Part shown: one piece after another, positions 43,730 through 52,389 of the stretch
Layout: the number at the start of each line of letters is the position of its first letter
How positions within the stretch are numbered: position 1 is the stretch's first letter
Assembly (NCBI GenBank): GCA_019636555.1
Contig: JAHBXH010000001.1
Span: 2,204,928-2,268,927 of the forward strand
Length of the DNA stretch: 64,000 nt
Direction: 5' to 3'
DNA from: Phycisphaeraceae bacterium
Lineage (GTDB): Bacteria; Planctomycetota; Phycisphaerae; Phycisphaerales; UBA1924
The notes under the pieces: generated by a model
Seen by the model: only the letters and a program-made list of their open reading frames with translations
Databases searched by the model: none
Told to the model about the DNA's origin: nothing
Position numbers and translations under genes: made by a program

Positions 43730-44152
43730 TCATTCCTCGCGTGCTGTCGGCGCTTCGTCCGTTGGTTCTGCAAACCAGAGCCAGTAACCCTCCGGATCTC
43801 GCACTTCAAATTCCTTCATGCCGTAGATCGCGACACGCATTTCCCCGGCATCGACACCCTTTGCGAGAAACTCTTCGCGAAGCGCTTCCGCGTTCCGCAC
43901 ATCGAAGTAGAAAACCTGATAGTCCTTGCTCTTGCGTGGCACATCGCGCCGAACCGAATCGGCCGGCGGCGCGTTGAGCATGACGGCTGTCCCATCGCGC
44001 TCGACCTCCGCCCAGACCGGCGGATTCCCGTGCATCGAACTGCAGTTGAATCCGAGCTTTTCAATGTAGAACCGAACCGCCCCCGGCAGGTCAACAACCG
44101 CCAGCATCGGCCGAAGCCCTCGAATCCGAGGCTTTGTTCCGTCGTTCGCCAC
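43730..44152 (-). CDS. VOC (glyoxalase/bleomycin resistance) family protein
   Basis: A 140-residue vicinal-oxygen-chelate fold protein with two beta-alpha-beta3 units: RPMLAVVDLPGAVRFYIEKLGF and a second ending VRDPEGYWLWFAEP, the Glu of which is a usual metal ligand. Enzymatic role unknown; possibilities include lactoylglutathione-type lyase or resistance protein. It starts two bases before the sdhA stop codon region and is clearly part of the sdh transcript. Confidence 0.82.
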   Translation of the reverse strand: MANDGTKPRIRGLRPMLAVVDLPGAVRFYIEKLGFNCSSMHGNPPVWAEVERDGTAVMLNAPPADSVRRDVPRKSKDYQVFYFDVRNAEALREEFLAKGVDAGEMRVAIYGMKEFEVRDPEGYWLWFAEPTDEAPTAREE

Positions 44153-44154
44153 GT

Positions 44155-45966
44155 CTACTTGTTTTCCTCAATGACCTGCTTGAGATCGTCCCGCAGCGGC
44201 GAGATGGTCTCGCGCCGAAGTTGCATCGATCCATCGGGCCCGCGCCGAACCACCGTGTTGTGCTGCGAGAACTCCTTCTTCTTCTCCGAATGATCCTCGC
44301 GGAAATGCCCGCCGCGGCTCTCTTCCCGGTCGATCGCGCTCCTCGTCGCGGCTTCGGAGCACACGAGCAGGTTCTCAAGATCCAGCGCCGTGTGCCAGCC
44401 CGGGTTGTACTCACGATTCCCGTCGATCCCGACTCCCGCGGCACGCTTCCTGAGCATCATCAGCCCCTCCAGCGCCGCAATCATGTCCGCCTCGGTACGC
44501 ACGATCCCCACTTTGTCCTGCATCATCTCCTGCAGCGCGTGCTGCACGACATACGGATTCTCGCCCGTCGGCCGGTCGAAGGGCTCGAGCGCCTTTTTGG
44601 CCGCTGCGCTCACCTGCCCCTCATCGATCGCGCCCGCGCCGTATTTTTTCGCGAATTCCGCGGCGTGCTCGCCCGCCCGTTTTCCGAAAACGAGCAAGTC
44701 CGAGAGCGAGTTTCCGCCCAATCGATTGGAACCGTGCAAGCCCGCCGCGACCTCGCCCGCTGCGAAAAGACCGGGCACGTTCGACATCTGCGTCACACCA
44801 TCGACGCGCACGCCGCCCATGACGTAGTGCGTTGTCGGGCCGACTTCCATCGCTTCGGTTGTGATGTCGACGCCGGCCAGTTCTTTGAACTGGTGATACA
44901 TGCTCGGCAGTTTCTTCTTGATGCGCTCCGGCGCGTTCGCCACTTTCTCTTTGATCCACGCGATGTCGAGATAAACGCCGCCGTGCGGGCTGCCCCTTCC
45001 CGCTTTCACCTCCCGATTGATGCAGCGCGCCACGTGATCGCGCGTCAGCAACTCCGGCGGCCGATTCGCGTTCTTGTCGCCCTCGACATACCGCCAGCCT
45101 TCCTCGGCGTCCTTTGCAACCTGGTTCTTGTACAGGTCCGGGATGTCGTTGAACATGAACCGCTCGCCCTTGTTGTTGAGCAAGCGTCCACCCTCGCCTC
45201 GCACGCCTTCGGTGACGAGAATGCCTCTCACGCTCGGCGGCCACACCATCCCCGTCGGATGGAACTGGATGAACTCCATATCCATCAGGTCCGCGCCCGC
45301 AAAATACGCGAGCGCCTGCCCGTCGCCGGTATATTCCCACGAATTGCTGGTGATCTTGAACGCGCGACCGATGCCGCCCGTCGCGAGCACCACCGCCTTG
45401 GCTTTGAACACCCGGAACCGGCCCCGTTCGCGGTCGTATCCGAACGCGCCGACAACGCGCTCACTGTCCTTCAGAAGCGCCGTCGTCGTGTGCTCCATGT
45501 AGACCGTGATGCCCTGATGGATTCCGTAGTCTTGAAGCGTCCGGATCATCTCGAGTCCCGTGCGGTCGCCCACGTGCGCGAGGCGCGGATAGCGATGACC
45601 TCCGAAGTTTCGCTGGAGAATGCGCCCGTCCTTCGTGCGATCGAACAGCGCGCCCCACTTCTCGAGTTCGCGGACCCGGTCCGGCGCTTCCTTGGCGTGG
45701 ATCTCCGCCATCACCCAGTTGTTGAGGTATTGGCCGCCGCGCATCGTATCGGAAAAGTGAACCTTCCAGTTGTCGCGGTCGTCCACATTGGCCATCGCCG
45801 CGGCCATGCCGCCCTCGGCCATCACCGTGTGCGCTTTGCCGAGCAATGACTTGCACACCAGGCCCACAGAGACACCCGAAGCCGAGGCCTCGATCGCCGC
45901 GCGCAATCCCGCGCCCCCCGCACCGATCACCAGCACATCGTGTTCGTGAGTCTGATAGTCGCTCAT
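44155..45966 (-). CDS. sdhA: succinate dehydrogenase flavoprotein subunit
   Basis: A 603-residue SdhA. VLVIGAGGAGLRAAIEA binds FAD, AHTVMAEGGMAA holds the His for covalent FAD, FIQFHPTG and the Arg-rich RGEGGRLLNNKGERFM belong to the dicarboxylate site, and HGSNRLGGNSLSDLLVFGKRAG is diagnostic. It oxidises succinate to fumarate. ATG 45966 begins SDYQTHEHDVLVIG; a longer frame to 46011 overlaps the cassette gene and is rejected. Confidence 0.96.
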   Translation of the reverse strand: MSDYQTHEHDVLVIGAGGAGLRAAIEASASGVSVGLVCKSLLGKAHTVMAEGGMAAAMANVDDRDNWKVHFSDTMRGGQYLNNWVMAEIHAKEAPDRVRELEKWGALFDRTKDGRILQRNFGGHRYPRLAHVGDRTGLEMIRTLQDYGIHQGITVYMEHTTTALLKDSERVVGAFGYDRERGRFRVFKAKAVVLATGGIGRAFKITSNSWEYTGDGQALAYFAGADLMDMEFIQFHPTGMVWPPSVRGILVTEGVRGEGGRLLNNKGERFMFNDIPDLYKNQVAKDAEEGWRYVEGDKNANRPPELLTRDHVARCINREVKAGRGSPHGGVYLDIAWIKEKVANAPERIKKKLPSMYHQFKELAGVDITTEAMEVGPTTHYVMGGVRVDGVTQMSNVPGLFAAGEVAAGLHGSNRLGGNSLSDLLVFGKRAGEHAAEFAKKYGAGAIDEGQVSAAAKKALEPFDRPTGENPYVVQHALQEMMQDKVGIVRTEADMIAALEGLMMLRKRAAGVGIDGNREYNPGWHTALDLENLLVCSEAATRSAIDREESRGGHFREDHSEKKKEFSQHNTVVRRGPDGSMQLRRETISPLRDDLKQVIEENK

Positions 45967-45971
45967 TGGAG

Positions 45972-46450
45972 GAGTCCTGAGTCTTAGTGTCCTGCGTCCT
46001 GCGTCACACAAACCGTGGCTTTTCTTCGGCCCACAGAGGGCTTTGGCGCGCTGCGCTCCAAACCCGATCGAAAACTCCCCAGCGAGCTGCCCAGTTCTTG
46101 TATGAGCTCTAGCAATTCTTCAAAGGTCGGCTGGTTAATGTGCCCGACATCAAGGGCCGCATACAGCATCGAGCGAATCTCCCCGGCCGAGCCTTTTGAA
46201 ATCGAAAGAAACTGCAGAAACTCCGCTCTTCGATATCGCTCGAACCCCTCGGCGACGTTGTTCATGACGGAAAGCGAAGCCCGGCGAAATTGATCGGTCA
46301 TCACGTAGTCACGCCGAAACGCGCGTTCCCGTGTCAATTCATGAATTCGCTTGTTCACGACTCGAGCCTTCCTCCACACTTGAAGATCTTCGAACTTTCG
46401 AACAACCACGAGCTTTACCTCTCTGTCGTTTCGTTCCCGACTCAGGACTC
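45972..46450. repeat. inverted repeats flanking the four-helix-bundle gene
   Basis: GAGTCCTGAGTC (45972-45983) and its exact complement GACTCAGGACTC (46439-46450) bracket the small gene between sdhA and sdhC. The left arm directly abuts the gene's stop codon. Both sides continue into degenerate GTCCTG/AGGAC runs. This looks like a mobile cassette boundary. Confidence 0.6.
45984..46409 (-). CDS. four-helix bundle protein (23S rRNA intervening-sequence type)
   Basis: A 141-residue helical protein. KFEDLQVWRKARVVNKRI, DQFRRASLSVMNNVAEGFERY, EFLQFLSISKGSAGEIRSML and the closing bundle match the S23/IVP family first seen inside 23S rRNA introns but mostly found free in genomes. Function is unknown. 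The start is GTG with AGGT about eight bases upstream. It lies within the sdh operon, framed by 12-bp inverted repeats, and its last residues (VCVTQDAGH) are encoded by the repeat-like DNA. Confidence 0.88.
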   Translation of the reverse strand: MVVRKFEDLQVWRKARVVNKRIHELTRERAFRRDYVMTDQFRRASLSVMNNVAEGFERYRRAEFLQFLSISKGSAGEIRSMLYAALDVGHINQPTFEELLELIQELGSSLGSFRSGLERSAPKPSVGRRKATVCVTQDAGH

Positions 46451-46484
46451 AGGACTTCAGGACCGAGGACCCACGACGCTCCGC

Positions 46485-47336
46485 CTAAACGAGCCGAATA
46501 TCCGCCCAATACCCGCTCGCGCACATGCGCACGTAAAAATCAGTGAAGCCGACCCAGAAGAGGCTCAGCCACGCCCAGATCATGTGGCCGCGGTTCAGGC
46601 ACGAGGCGCAGTCGTACGCTTTCTTGCTCGCGCCGCCTCCCAATTCGTCCTTGCGCCCGCCGATCAGGTGTCGGAACGAATGGCACCCGAGCGTGTAGCC
46701 GCCCAGCAAAATCGGGTTGATGGTGAGCACCAGCGAGCCGATCCCGATTCCAAACCCGTTCCGCTTGGTCTTGGGATTCGTGAACACATACGCGTGCACC
46801 GCGTCGTACACGAGGATGATGAGGAACAGCAGCGCCAGATACAGAAAGTAACGGTGCACGTTCTGCAGAATCAGCGGCAGTTTCCGCTCGCCCCGATACG
46901 CCTCTTTCCGAAACCCGGGCTCACCGACCGCGCAATTCAGCGGGTCGCCCCAGAAAGCCTTGTAGTACGCGCCGCGGTAGTAGTAGCAGGTGAATCGAAA
47001 GCCGCCCGGGGCCCACAGGATCAGCAGCGCAGGCGAAAAGACGATGAAGCTCGGCCAGATCGAGAGCAGCCAGCTCGGCGCCTCGCCGAACCACGCGTGC
47101 CCGGTGTGCATTCCGGGCGGGTCCCACAGCAAAGGCGAATAGAACGGCGAGAGATAGTGCGCTCCCCCGCCGTCATACGCGAAGTTCTTGCCCTGAAATG
47201 CGGCCCACGTCGAATAGACGACGAACGCGCCGAGCCCGAGAAACGTGAGCAGCGGCTGAACCCACCACGCATCCGTGCGCGACGTCTCACCAAGCTTTCG
47301 GATTTGGGGCAACCGAACGTCGATTCCGCGACTCAT
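46485..47336 (-). CDS. sdhC: succinate dehydrogenase membrane cytochrome b subunit
   Basis: A 283-residue integral membrane protein with about five hydrophobic segments and conserved His residues in ILQNVHRYFLYLALL and LGCHSFRHLIGG that probably ligate heme. The single long anchor resembles the fused SdhCD type of actinobacteria and planctomycetes. It heads the sdh operon. ATG 47336 (GAGGAG upstream) is preferred to an adjacent TTG at 47339. Confidence 0.88.
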   Translation of the reverse strand: MSRGIDVRLPQIRKLGETSRTDAWWVQPLLTFLGLGAFVVYSTWAAFQGKNFAYDGGGAHYLSPFYSPLLWDPPGMHTGHAWFGEAPSWLLSIWPSFIVFSPALLILWAPGGFRFTCYYYRGAYYKAFWGDPLNCAVGEPGFRKEAYRGERKLPLILQNVHRYFLYLALLFLIILVYDAVHAYVFTNPKTKRNGFGIGIGSLVLTINPILLGGYTLGCHSFRHLIGGRKDELGGGASKKAYDCASCLNRGHMIWAWLSLFWVGFTDFYVRMCASGYWADIRLV

Positions 47337-47375
47337 CAATGGCTCCTCGACCGTGCCGACGGGCTGAGCATACTA

Positions 47376-47413
47376 AAACCCGCCCGGACTTCAATCGTCA
47401 ATCGGGCGGGTTT
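47376..47413 (-). terminator. terminator of the M16 peptidase gene
   Basis: AAACCCGCCCG (47376-47386) pairs with CGGGCGGGTTT (47403-47413). On the minus strand the stem is followed by a short T-rich stretch before sdhC. Confidence 0.75.
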
Positions 47414-47447
47414 GAGTTCGATCATCAATGTCGAGCTCAAGCGGCTT

Positions 47448-50381
47448 TCAGTGCCCGCTTCCCGAGCCTTCCGATTCTCCTGAAACCGTCGACCGGGGTG
47501 CGGGAACCGCGCCCGGCGAAGCAGAAGCCGCGGGGCGAACCGTCACGACGACGGCCTGGTCGGGCGAGTAGTACTTCGCGAAGACCTGCTTGACCTGATC
47601 GGCGGTCAGCGCCTGATACGCCTCGGGATCTTCAACGATCTCCTCGAGCTTCAGACCGCGGAATGTGATCTGATCCAGCCGCTGCGCCCAGTACCCCGGG
47701 TCCTGCAATTGATCCTTGAACGTGTTGGCAAACTGCTTGCGCGCCACCACCATCTCCTCCTCAGTCGGCCCGTTCTTCGCGAACTCGTCATACATCGAGG
47801 CCAGCTTGTCCACCAGAGGCTTCACCTTGGAGGGCTCCGTCGGTGCGCCGGCAGAGAACATGCCGAATCCCGGATACGTCGTTGCCGCCCGCGACTGTGC
47901 GCCGATGCTGTACACCAGCTGCGCATCCTCACGCACTTCTTTCACCATGCGTGTCGACAGAATTCGCGAGGCCATCGCCAGCGCCCGAACATCGGCACGA
48001 TTCGCCTGGTCCGCGCCATAAAAACCGGACATCACAAACGCCTGCGGCGTGGGCGTATCGATCGTCTTCTCGATGATCCGCGGACCGCTCGGCCTCTCGA
48101 TCTTGCGGAGATTGGCGTACGTGTTGGCGCTGACCTTCGTACGCTGCGGCAGCGATCCAAGATAACGCTCCGCGAGTTCCACGACTTTATCTTTCGGCAC
48201 ATCGCCGACAACGACAACCTCGATCGGCGAATCCTTGATGAGTTTGTCGAGCCACGCCTGCGACGACGCGAGCGAGAGTCGATCCACCTGCTCCGGGGTC
48301 ATGACCTTCGTGCGAGGCTCTGTTTCCGGATACTGCGCCGAAATCGACGTGCGCATCCCCATCATCATCGGGTTCTTGGTCGATTCGATCAGCATCTCTT
48401 TCGACATCGTCTTGAATTGATCAAACGACGAGGCCTCGATCTTCGGCTGGGTCAGGAGCAAGTACGCCAGTTGGAAACCAGATTCGAGTTCCTCCGGGTT
48501 TCCGCTGATGTTGAGTGTGATGGCGTCTTCTGCGCCGCCGATTCCTCCTCCACCTCCCCGGCCCCCGCGCCCACCCCCGCGCCCGGCAAAGGCGCCGCCG
48601 CCGCCACGCACGTTGATTTTCTTTCCCGTCATCAGTTCGCGGATATCAGTCGAGGAGAGCTTCTGGGTTGTGGGCCGGCTCCACGCGAGCTGCGCCGCGC
48701 TCGTGATGCCGCGGTTGTCGGCGTTTTCGAGCAGCTCCCCCCCGATGAGCGCGATCTGCACCGAGGCCTGATTCTTCCGCTCGTCCATGAATCGATAGTG
48801 AACCCGCACGTTGTTCGAGAGCCACCCCGACCAGACCTTGCTCGACGGGTCTTCCGTGAATTCGACAAATTCTCCCGGATTGGGAAGATCGCTCATTAAC
48901 TGGGTGGCGTGCTCGGCTTCCGATTCCTGAGTCGGCTGCACCGTGAAAGCCCTGGTGCCGATCGCGAGAAGTTCGGATTCACTCGGCACGTTCGGACCCG
49001 ACGGAAGTGTCGCGACAAAGGCGATCGCAGTGGGATCGAATTCCTTCGCGAATCGCTTCTCGACTTCCTCTTCGGTGATCTGCGGGAGCAGCTTCTGAAG
49101 AAGCTCGAGTCGCTGCGCGGGCGAAATCGCGGGTTCGCCGGCGGAGACCGCGCCGTTCAAACGATTCATCAATCCCTGCATCGGCGTCGTCCCCTCGGTC
49201 TCGACGGCTCGCTCCGCGCTTGCGATCATCTCCTTCTTCGCGTCTTCGATTTCGCGCGAAGTGAACCCGAATTGCCGCCCGCGCTGGATTTCGAGAGCGA
49301 TTTCTTCAACCGTCTCCTTCCACATTCCGGGCTTGGCACGCGCGTTCGCGTTCGCGGCATAGATCGCGGTTCCCTGATTCCCCATCGAAACGCGACCGTT
49401 GAGATAGCTGGTCGATCCCTTCGAAACCTTGTCGCTCAGCCGGCGATTCATGGCGATCTCGGCGATCCCGGCGACGATGTCGTCGCGGAACTGCGGCACC
49501 GTGGTGATGGCGGGGCGCCCCGGCTCGAGCCGGACAATCTGGATGTCCTCGCTGCGCACCTCGGGGTCGCTCGCGACGATCGCAAAGCTTTTGTCGTACG
49601 CCTTCACGCGCACGTCGACCGGGGTCGGCTTCGGCTTTTTGGGAAGCGATCCGAATTTTTCCTTGATGAGCGTCACTACCTCGTTGGGGTTTGCGTCGGC
49701 GATCACCATGAGTGTTGCGTTGGATGCGCCGTACCACTTGCCGTAGTAGTCTTCGAAGTCCTTCTTCTTCACACTATCGATCGTCTCTTCTTTGCCGATC
49801 GTGATGCGTTCACCGTACAGCGATCCCGGCGCGATGCGCTCGATCACGTAGAAACCGGTACGCTGGCGACCCGACAAGCCGCGCCGACGCTCCTCCTGAA
49901 TGATCTGGCGCTCGTCGTCGATTTCATTCGGCAATAGAGAGAGCCGACCGGTGACGTCGGCAAAGAACGTCAAGCCCTTACCCAAGGTCTCGGGCTTGGT
50001 ATCCGGAAGCGACAACTGATACGTCGTCTGCTCCATATTGGTGAACGCGTTCTGGTCGCGACCGAACTGCATTCCCAGCGATTGAAAGAACGGAACCAGC
50101 GTTCCGGGAGCAAAGTTCTCGGATCCGTTGAACGCCATGTGCTCGAGATAGTGAGCGATGCCGCGCTGCGGATCGGTCTCGTTGAGCGACCCCGTGTGCA
50201 TGTGCACCCAGACGACCGCGCGTCCCTCGGGCACCGAGTGCTGCCGCACGATGTAGTTGAGGCCGTTGTCGAGTTGGCCGACGACGAGCGCGGGGTCGAC
50301 CGGGAGGGGCTGCGCAATGGCGGAAGAAAGCACACCCAGCCCGACGACAAGAGCGCTCGCAGCGCGGGATACTGAATTCAT
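47448..50381 (-). CDS. M16 family zinc peptidase, two-domain, secreted
   Basis: A 977-residue insulinase/pitrilysin-like metallopeptidase. A signal peptide ends near SSAIAQ (19-24). The inverted zinc motif HYLEH (His77, Glu80, His81) lies in the first M16 unit, with the distal Glu in QIIQEERRR. A second inactive unit follows. Between them is a Gly-rich insert (FAGRGGGRGGRGGGGG, DNA 48536-48612). It probably degrades peptides in the periplasm. Length matches two-unit PqqL-like enzymes. It is monocistronic, with its own terminator. Confidence 0.92.
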   Translation of the reverse strand: MNSVSRAASALVVGLGVLSSAIAQPLPVDPALVVGQLDNGLNYIVRQHSVPEGRAVVWVHMHTGSLNETDPQRGIAHYLEHMAFNGSENFAPGTLVPFFQSLGMQFGRDQNAFTNMEQTTYQLSLPDTKPETLGKGLTFFADVTGRLSLLPNEIDDERQIIQEERRRGLSGRQRTGFYVIERIAPGSLYGERITIGKEETIDSVKKKDFEDYYGKWYGASNATLMVIADANPNEVVTLIKEKFGSLPKKPKPTPVDVRVKAYDKSFAIVASDPEVRSEDIQIVRLEPGRPAITTVPQFRDDIVAGIAEIAMNRRLSDKVSKGSTSYLNGRVSMGNQGTAIYAANANARAKPGMWKETVEEIALEIQRGRQFGFTSREIEDAKKEMIASAERAVETEGTTPMQGLMNRLNGAVSAGEPAISPAQRLELLQKLLPQITEEEVEKRFAKEFDPTAIAFVATLPSGPNVPSESELLAIGTRAFTVQPTQESEAEHATQLMSDLPNPGEFVEFTEDPSSKVWSGWLSNNVRVHYRFMDERKNQASVQIALIGGELLENADNRGITSAAQLAWSRPTTQKLSSTDIRELMTGKKINVRGGGGAFAGRGGGRGGRGGGGGIGGAEDAITLNISGNPEELESGFQLAYLLLTQPKIEASSFDQFKTMSKEMLIESTKNPMMMGMRTSISAQYPETEPRTKVMTPEQVDRLSLASSQAWLDKLIKDSPIEVVVVGDVPKDKVVELAERYLGSLPQRTKVSANTYANLRKIERPSGPRIIEKTIDTPTPQAFVMSGFYGADQANRADVRALAMASRILSTRMVKEVREDAQLVYSIGAQSRAATTYPGFGMFSAGAPTEPSKVKPLVDKLASMYDEFAKNGPTEEEMVVARKQFANTFKDQLQDPGYWAQRLDQITFRGLKLEEIVEDPEAYQALTADQVKQVFAKYYSPDQAVVVTVRPAASASPGAVPAPRSTVSGESEGSGSGH

Positions 50382-50665
50382 TGTGGCCTTTCCTTGGTGA
50401 AATCGATCGGGAGGGGATCATGGGACACACGGCTTGGGCCCCGCCCACCAGGGCGGATAGTTTACCACAAATCAATTGCTGCTACGCCGGCCGTAAGTCA
50501 TTGAAAATACTGGTATTTCCGACGCAACGCCGGCCCCGGCAATTCCGGTCTGTTGATACCGAACACCTCTCGCATTCTTTGTGAAGATGCGGTATGCTGA
50601 GCGGTTCACCCCCTCTCTCCCGCGAGCATGCCGCGGCGTCCAACCGCGGAAACGGAGGCTCTGTC

Positions 50666-51796
50666 ATGGCCGACCTGAGTGTGACAGTCGATGGCTTGAA
50701 GTTACCGAACCCGTTTGTCATCGGGTCCGGCCCTCCGGGCACGAACGCAAACGTCATCGGCAAGGCTTTTGATGAGGGCTGGGGCGCGGTGATCGCCAAG
50801 ACGATCAGCTTGGATGCATCGAAGGTCATCAACGTCGCGCCTCGCTACGCCCGGATGAGGGTTGGGGCCAAGGGAAGCGAGACGATCGTCGGCTGGCAGA
50901 ACATCGAGCTGATCTCGGACCGGCCGTTCGATACGTGGATCGAAGAGTTCAAACAGGTCAAGCAGAAGTACCCGGATCGCATCCTGATCGCCTCCATCAT
51001 GGAGGAGTACAACAAGAACGCCTGGTGCGAAATCGTCGAGCGCTGCCAGGACGCCGGCGTCGATGCATTCGAACTGAACTTCTCGTGCCCGCACGGACTC
51101 CCGGAACGCAAGATGGGCGCCGCGATGGGCCAGGACTGCGAAGTCCTCGGCACGGTCTGCGGCTGGGTGAACAGCGTCAGCAAGAAACCAGTTTGGGCGA
51201 AAATGACGCCGAACATCACGCACATCGAGGAGCCGGCACGCGCGGCGCTTCGCAACGGCTGCGAGGGGATTGCGGCGATCAACACAATCCTGTGTGTCAT
51301 GGGAGTCGACCTCAAGACTCTGCGCCCCGAGCCCACCGTCGAGGGGTACACGACCCCAGGCGGCTATTCGTGCAAGGCGGTTCGGCCGATCGCGCTCCGG
51401 ATGGTGATGGAATGCGCGCGGATGATGAAGTCAGAATTTCCCGGCCGCTCGCTCTCCGCGATCGGTGGCGTAGAGACCGGCGAAGATGCGGCGCAGTTCA
51501 TCCTGCTTGGCGCGAACACGGTGCAAGTCTGCACGGGCGTGATGATCCACGGATATGCGCTGGCGAAAGAACTCTGCCGCGGCTTGTCGGCATTCATGGA
51601 CGCGAAGGGATTCAAGACAATCGAAGAATTCCGGGGCCACTCGCTCCAGTATTTCACGACGCATCACGATCTGGTGCAGCGCCAGGCGCAGGCGAAGGCG
51701 CTGGAAAAGGCCGCGGCGGAAGGCCGCGTGACCAAGGACACGCAGTGGACGGGCGAGAAGTTTGTGGAACAGTCGAACAAGCTGGTGGCGAACTGA
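50666..51796 (+). CDS. preA: dihydropyrimidine dehydrogenase catalytic subunit, PreA-like
   Basis: A 376-residue FMN TIM barrel related to dihydroorotate dehydrogenase. NPFVIGSGPPGTNANVI, ELNFSCPHGLPERKMG, AKMTPNITHIEEPA and GGVETGEDAAQFILLGA fit PreA/DPD. It reduces uracil and thymine, the first step of reductive pyrimidine catabolism. The C-terminal ferredoxin domain of E. coli PreA is absent here (no Cys clusters), and no preT partner is adjacent. GGAGG eight bases before ATG 50666 fixes the start. hydA follows on the same strand beyond an inserted cassette. Confidence 0.87.
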   Translation: MADLSVTVDGLKLPNPFVIGSGPPGTNANVIGKAFDEGWGAVIAKTISLDASKVINVAPRYARMRVGAKGSETIVGWQNIELISDRPFDTWIEEFKQVKQKYPDRILIASIMEEYNKNAWCEIVERCQDAGVDAFELNFSCPHGLPERKMGAAMGQDCEVLGTVCGWVNSVSKKPVWAKMTPNITHIEEPARAALRNGCEGIAAINTILCVMGVDLKTLRPEPTVEGYTTPGGYSCKAVRPIALRMVMECARMMKSEFPGRSLSAIGGVETGEDAAQFILLGANTVQVCTGVMIHGYALAKELCRGLSAFMDAKGFKTIEEFRGHSLQYFTTHHDLVQRQAQAKALEKAAAEGRVTKDTQWTGEKFVEQSNKLVAN

Positions 51797-51844
51797 GAGA
51801 CCGGAAGATAAACACGGAGTACCACGGGGAACCACGGAGAAAAG

Positions 51845-51882
<38 letters not shown>

Positions 51883-51907
51883 GAACGAAAGCTATCAGAG
51901 AATTCGA

Positions 51908-52288
51908 TTGAGCAAGTTGCTCCACTCAGAACTGACTGGAAAAATCATCAGCGCGGCGGTTGCCGTGCATGATGAGTTGGGGCCTGGGCTTCTGGAGTCC
52001 GCTTACGAGGCGTGCCTTTGTTTTGAACTCATGAACCGAGGGCTGTCTGTACGTCGCCAAGTGGACATCCCCATCATTTATCGAGAGACTCATTTGGAGT
52101 GCGGTTATCGCGCGGACATCGTGGTTGAGAACAGCGTCATTGTCGAAGCGAAGTCGGTCGAAGCGATCGCGCCGATTCACGAGGCCCAGTTGCTGACTTA
52201 TTTGCGTCTCTCAGGCATCCGCGTCGGCCTGTTGATCAACTTCAATCAGTTGCGTGTCACCGATCATCTCATCCGGCGGATTGTTTGA
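51908..52288 (+). CDS. GxxExxY family protein
   Basis: A 126-residue protein of the GxxExxY (PDDEXK-like) family. The naming motif is GPGLLESAYEACL, followed by GYRADIVVENSVIVEAKSVE with the Asp and Glu-x-Lys of a nuclease-like core. Biological role unknown; the genes occur in many copies in planctomycetes, often with repeats nearby. The start is TTG at 51908 with a weak AGAGAA site. It splits the pyrimidine catabolic pair preA-hydA. Confidence 0.88.
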   Translation: MSKLLHSELTGKIISAAVAVHDELGPGLLESAYEACLCFELMNRGLSVRRQVDIPIIYRETHLECGYRADIVVENSVIVEAKSVEAIAPIHEAQLLTYLRLSGIRVGLLINFNQLRVTDHLIRRIV

Positions 52289-52389
52289 CTGGCTTCGACT
52301 TTCACAATTTCCGTTGATTGGCTTTGATTGGCTTTGATTTTCTCAGTGTTTCCTCCGTGGTACTCAGTGGTCCTCCGTGTTGAAATCCC

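Noticed and set aside
44134-45849. 571-codon open frame on the plus strand
   Set aside because: It is antisense to sdhA; the sequence has no recognisable domain.
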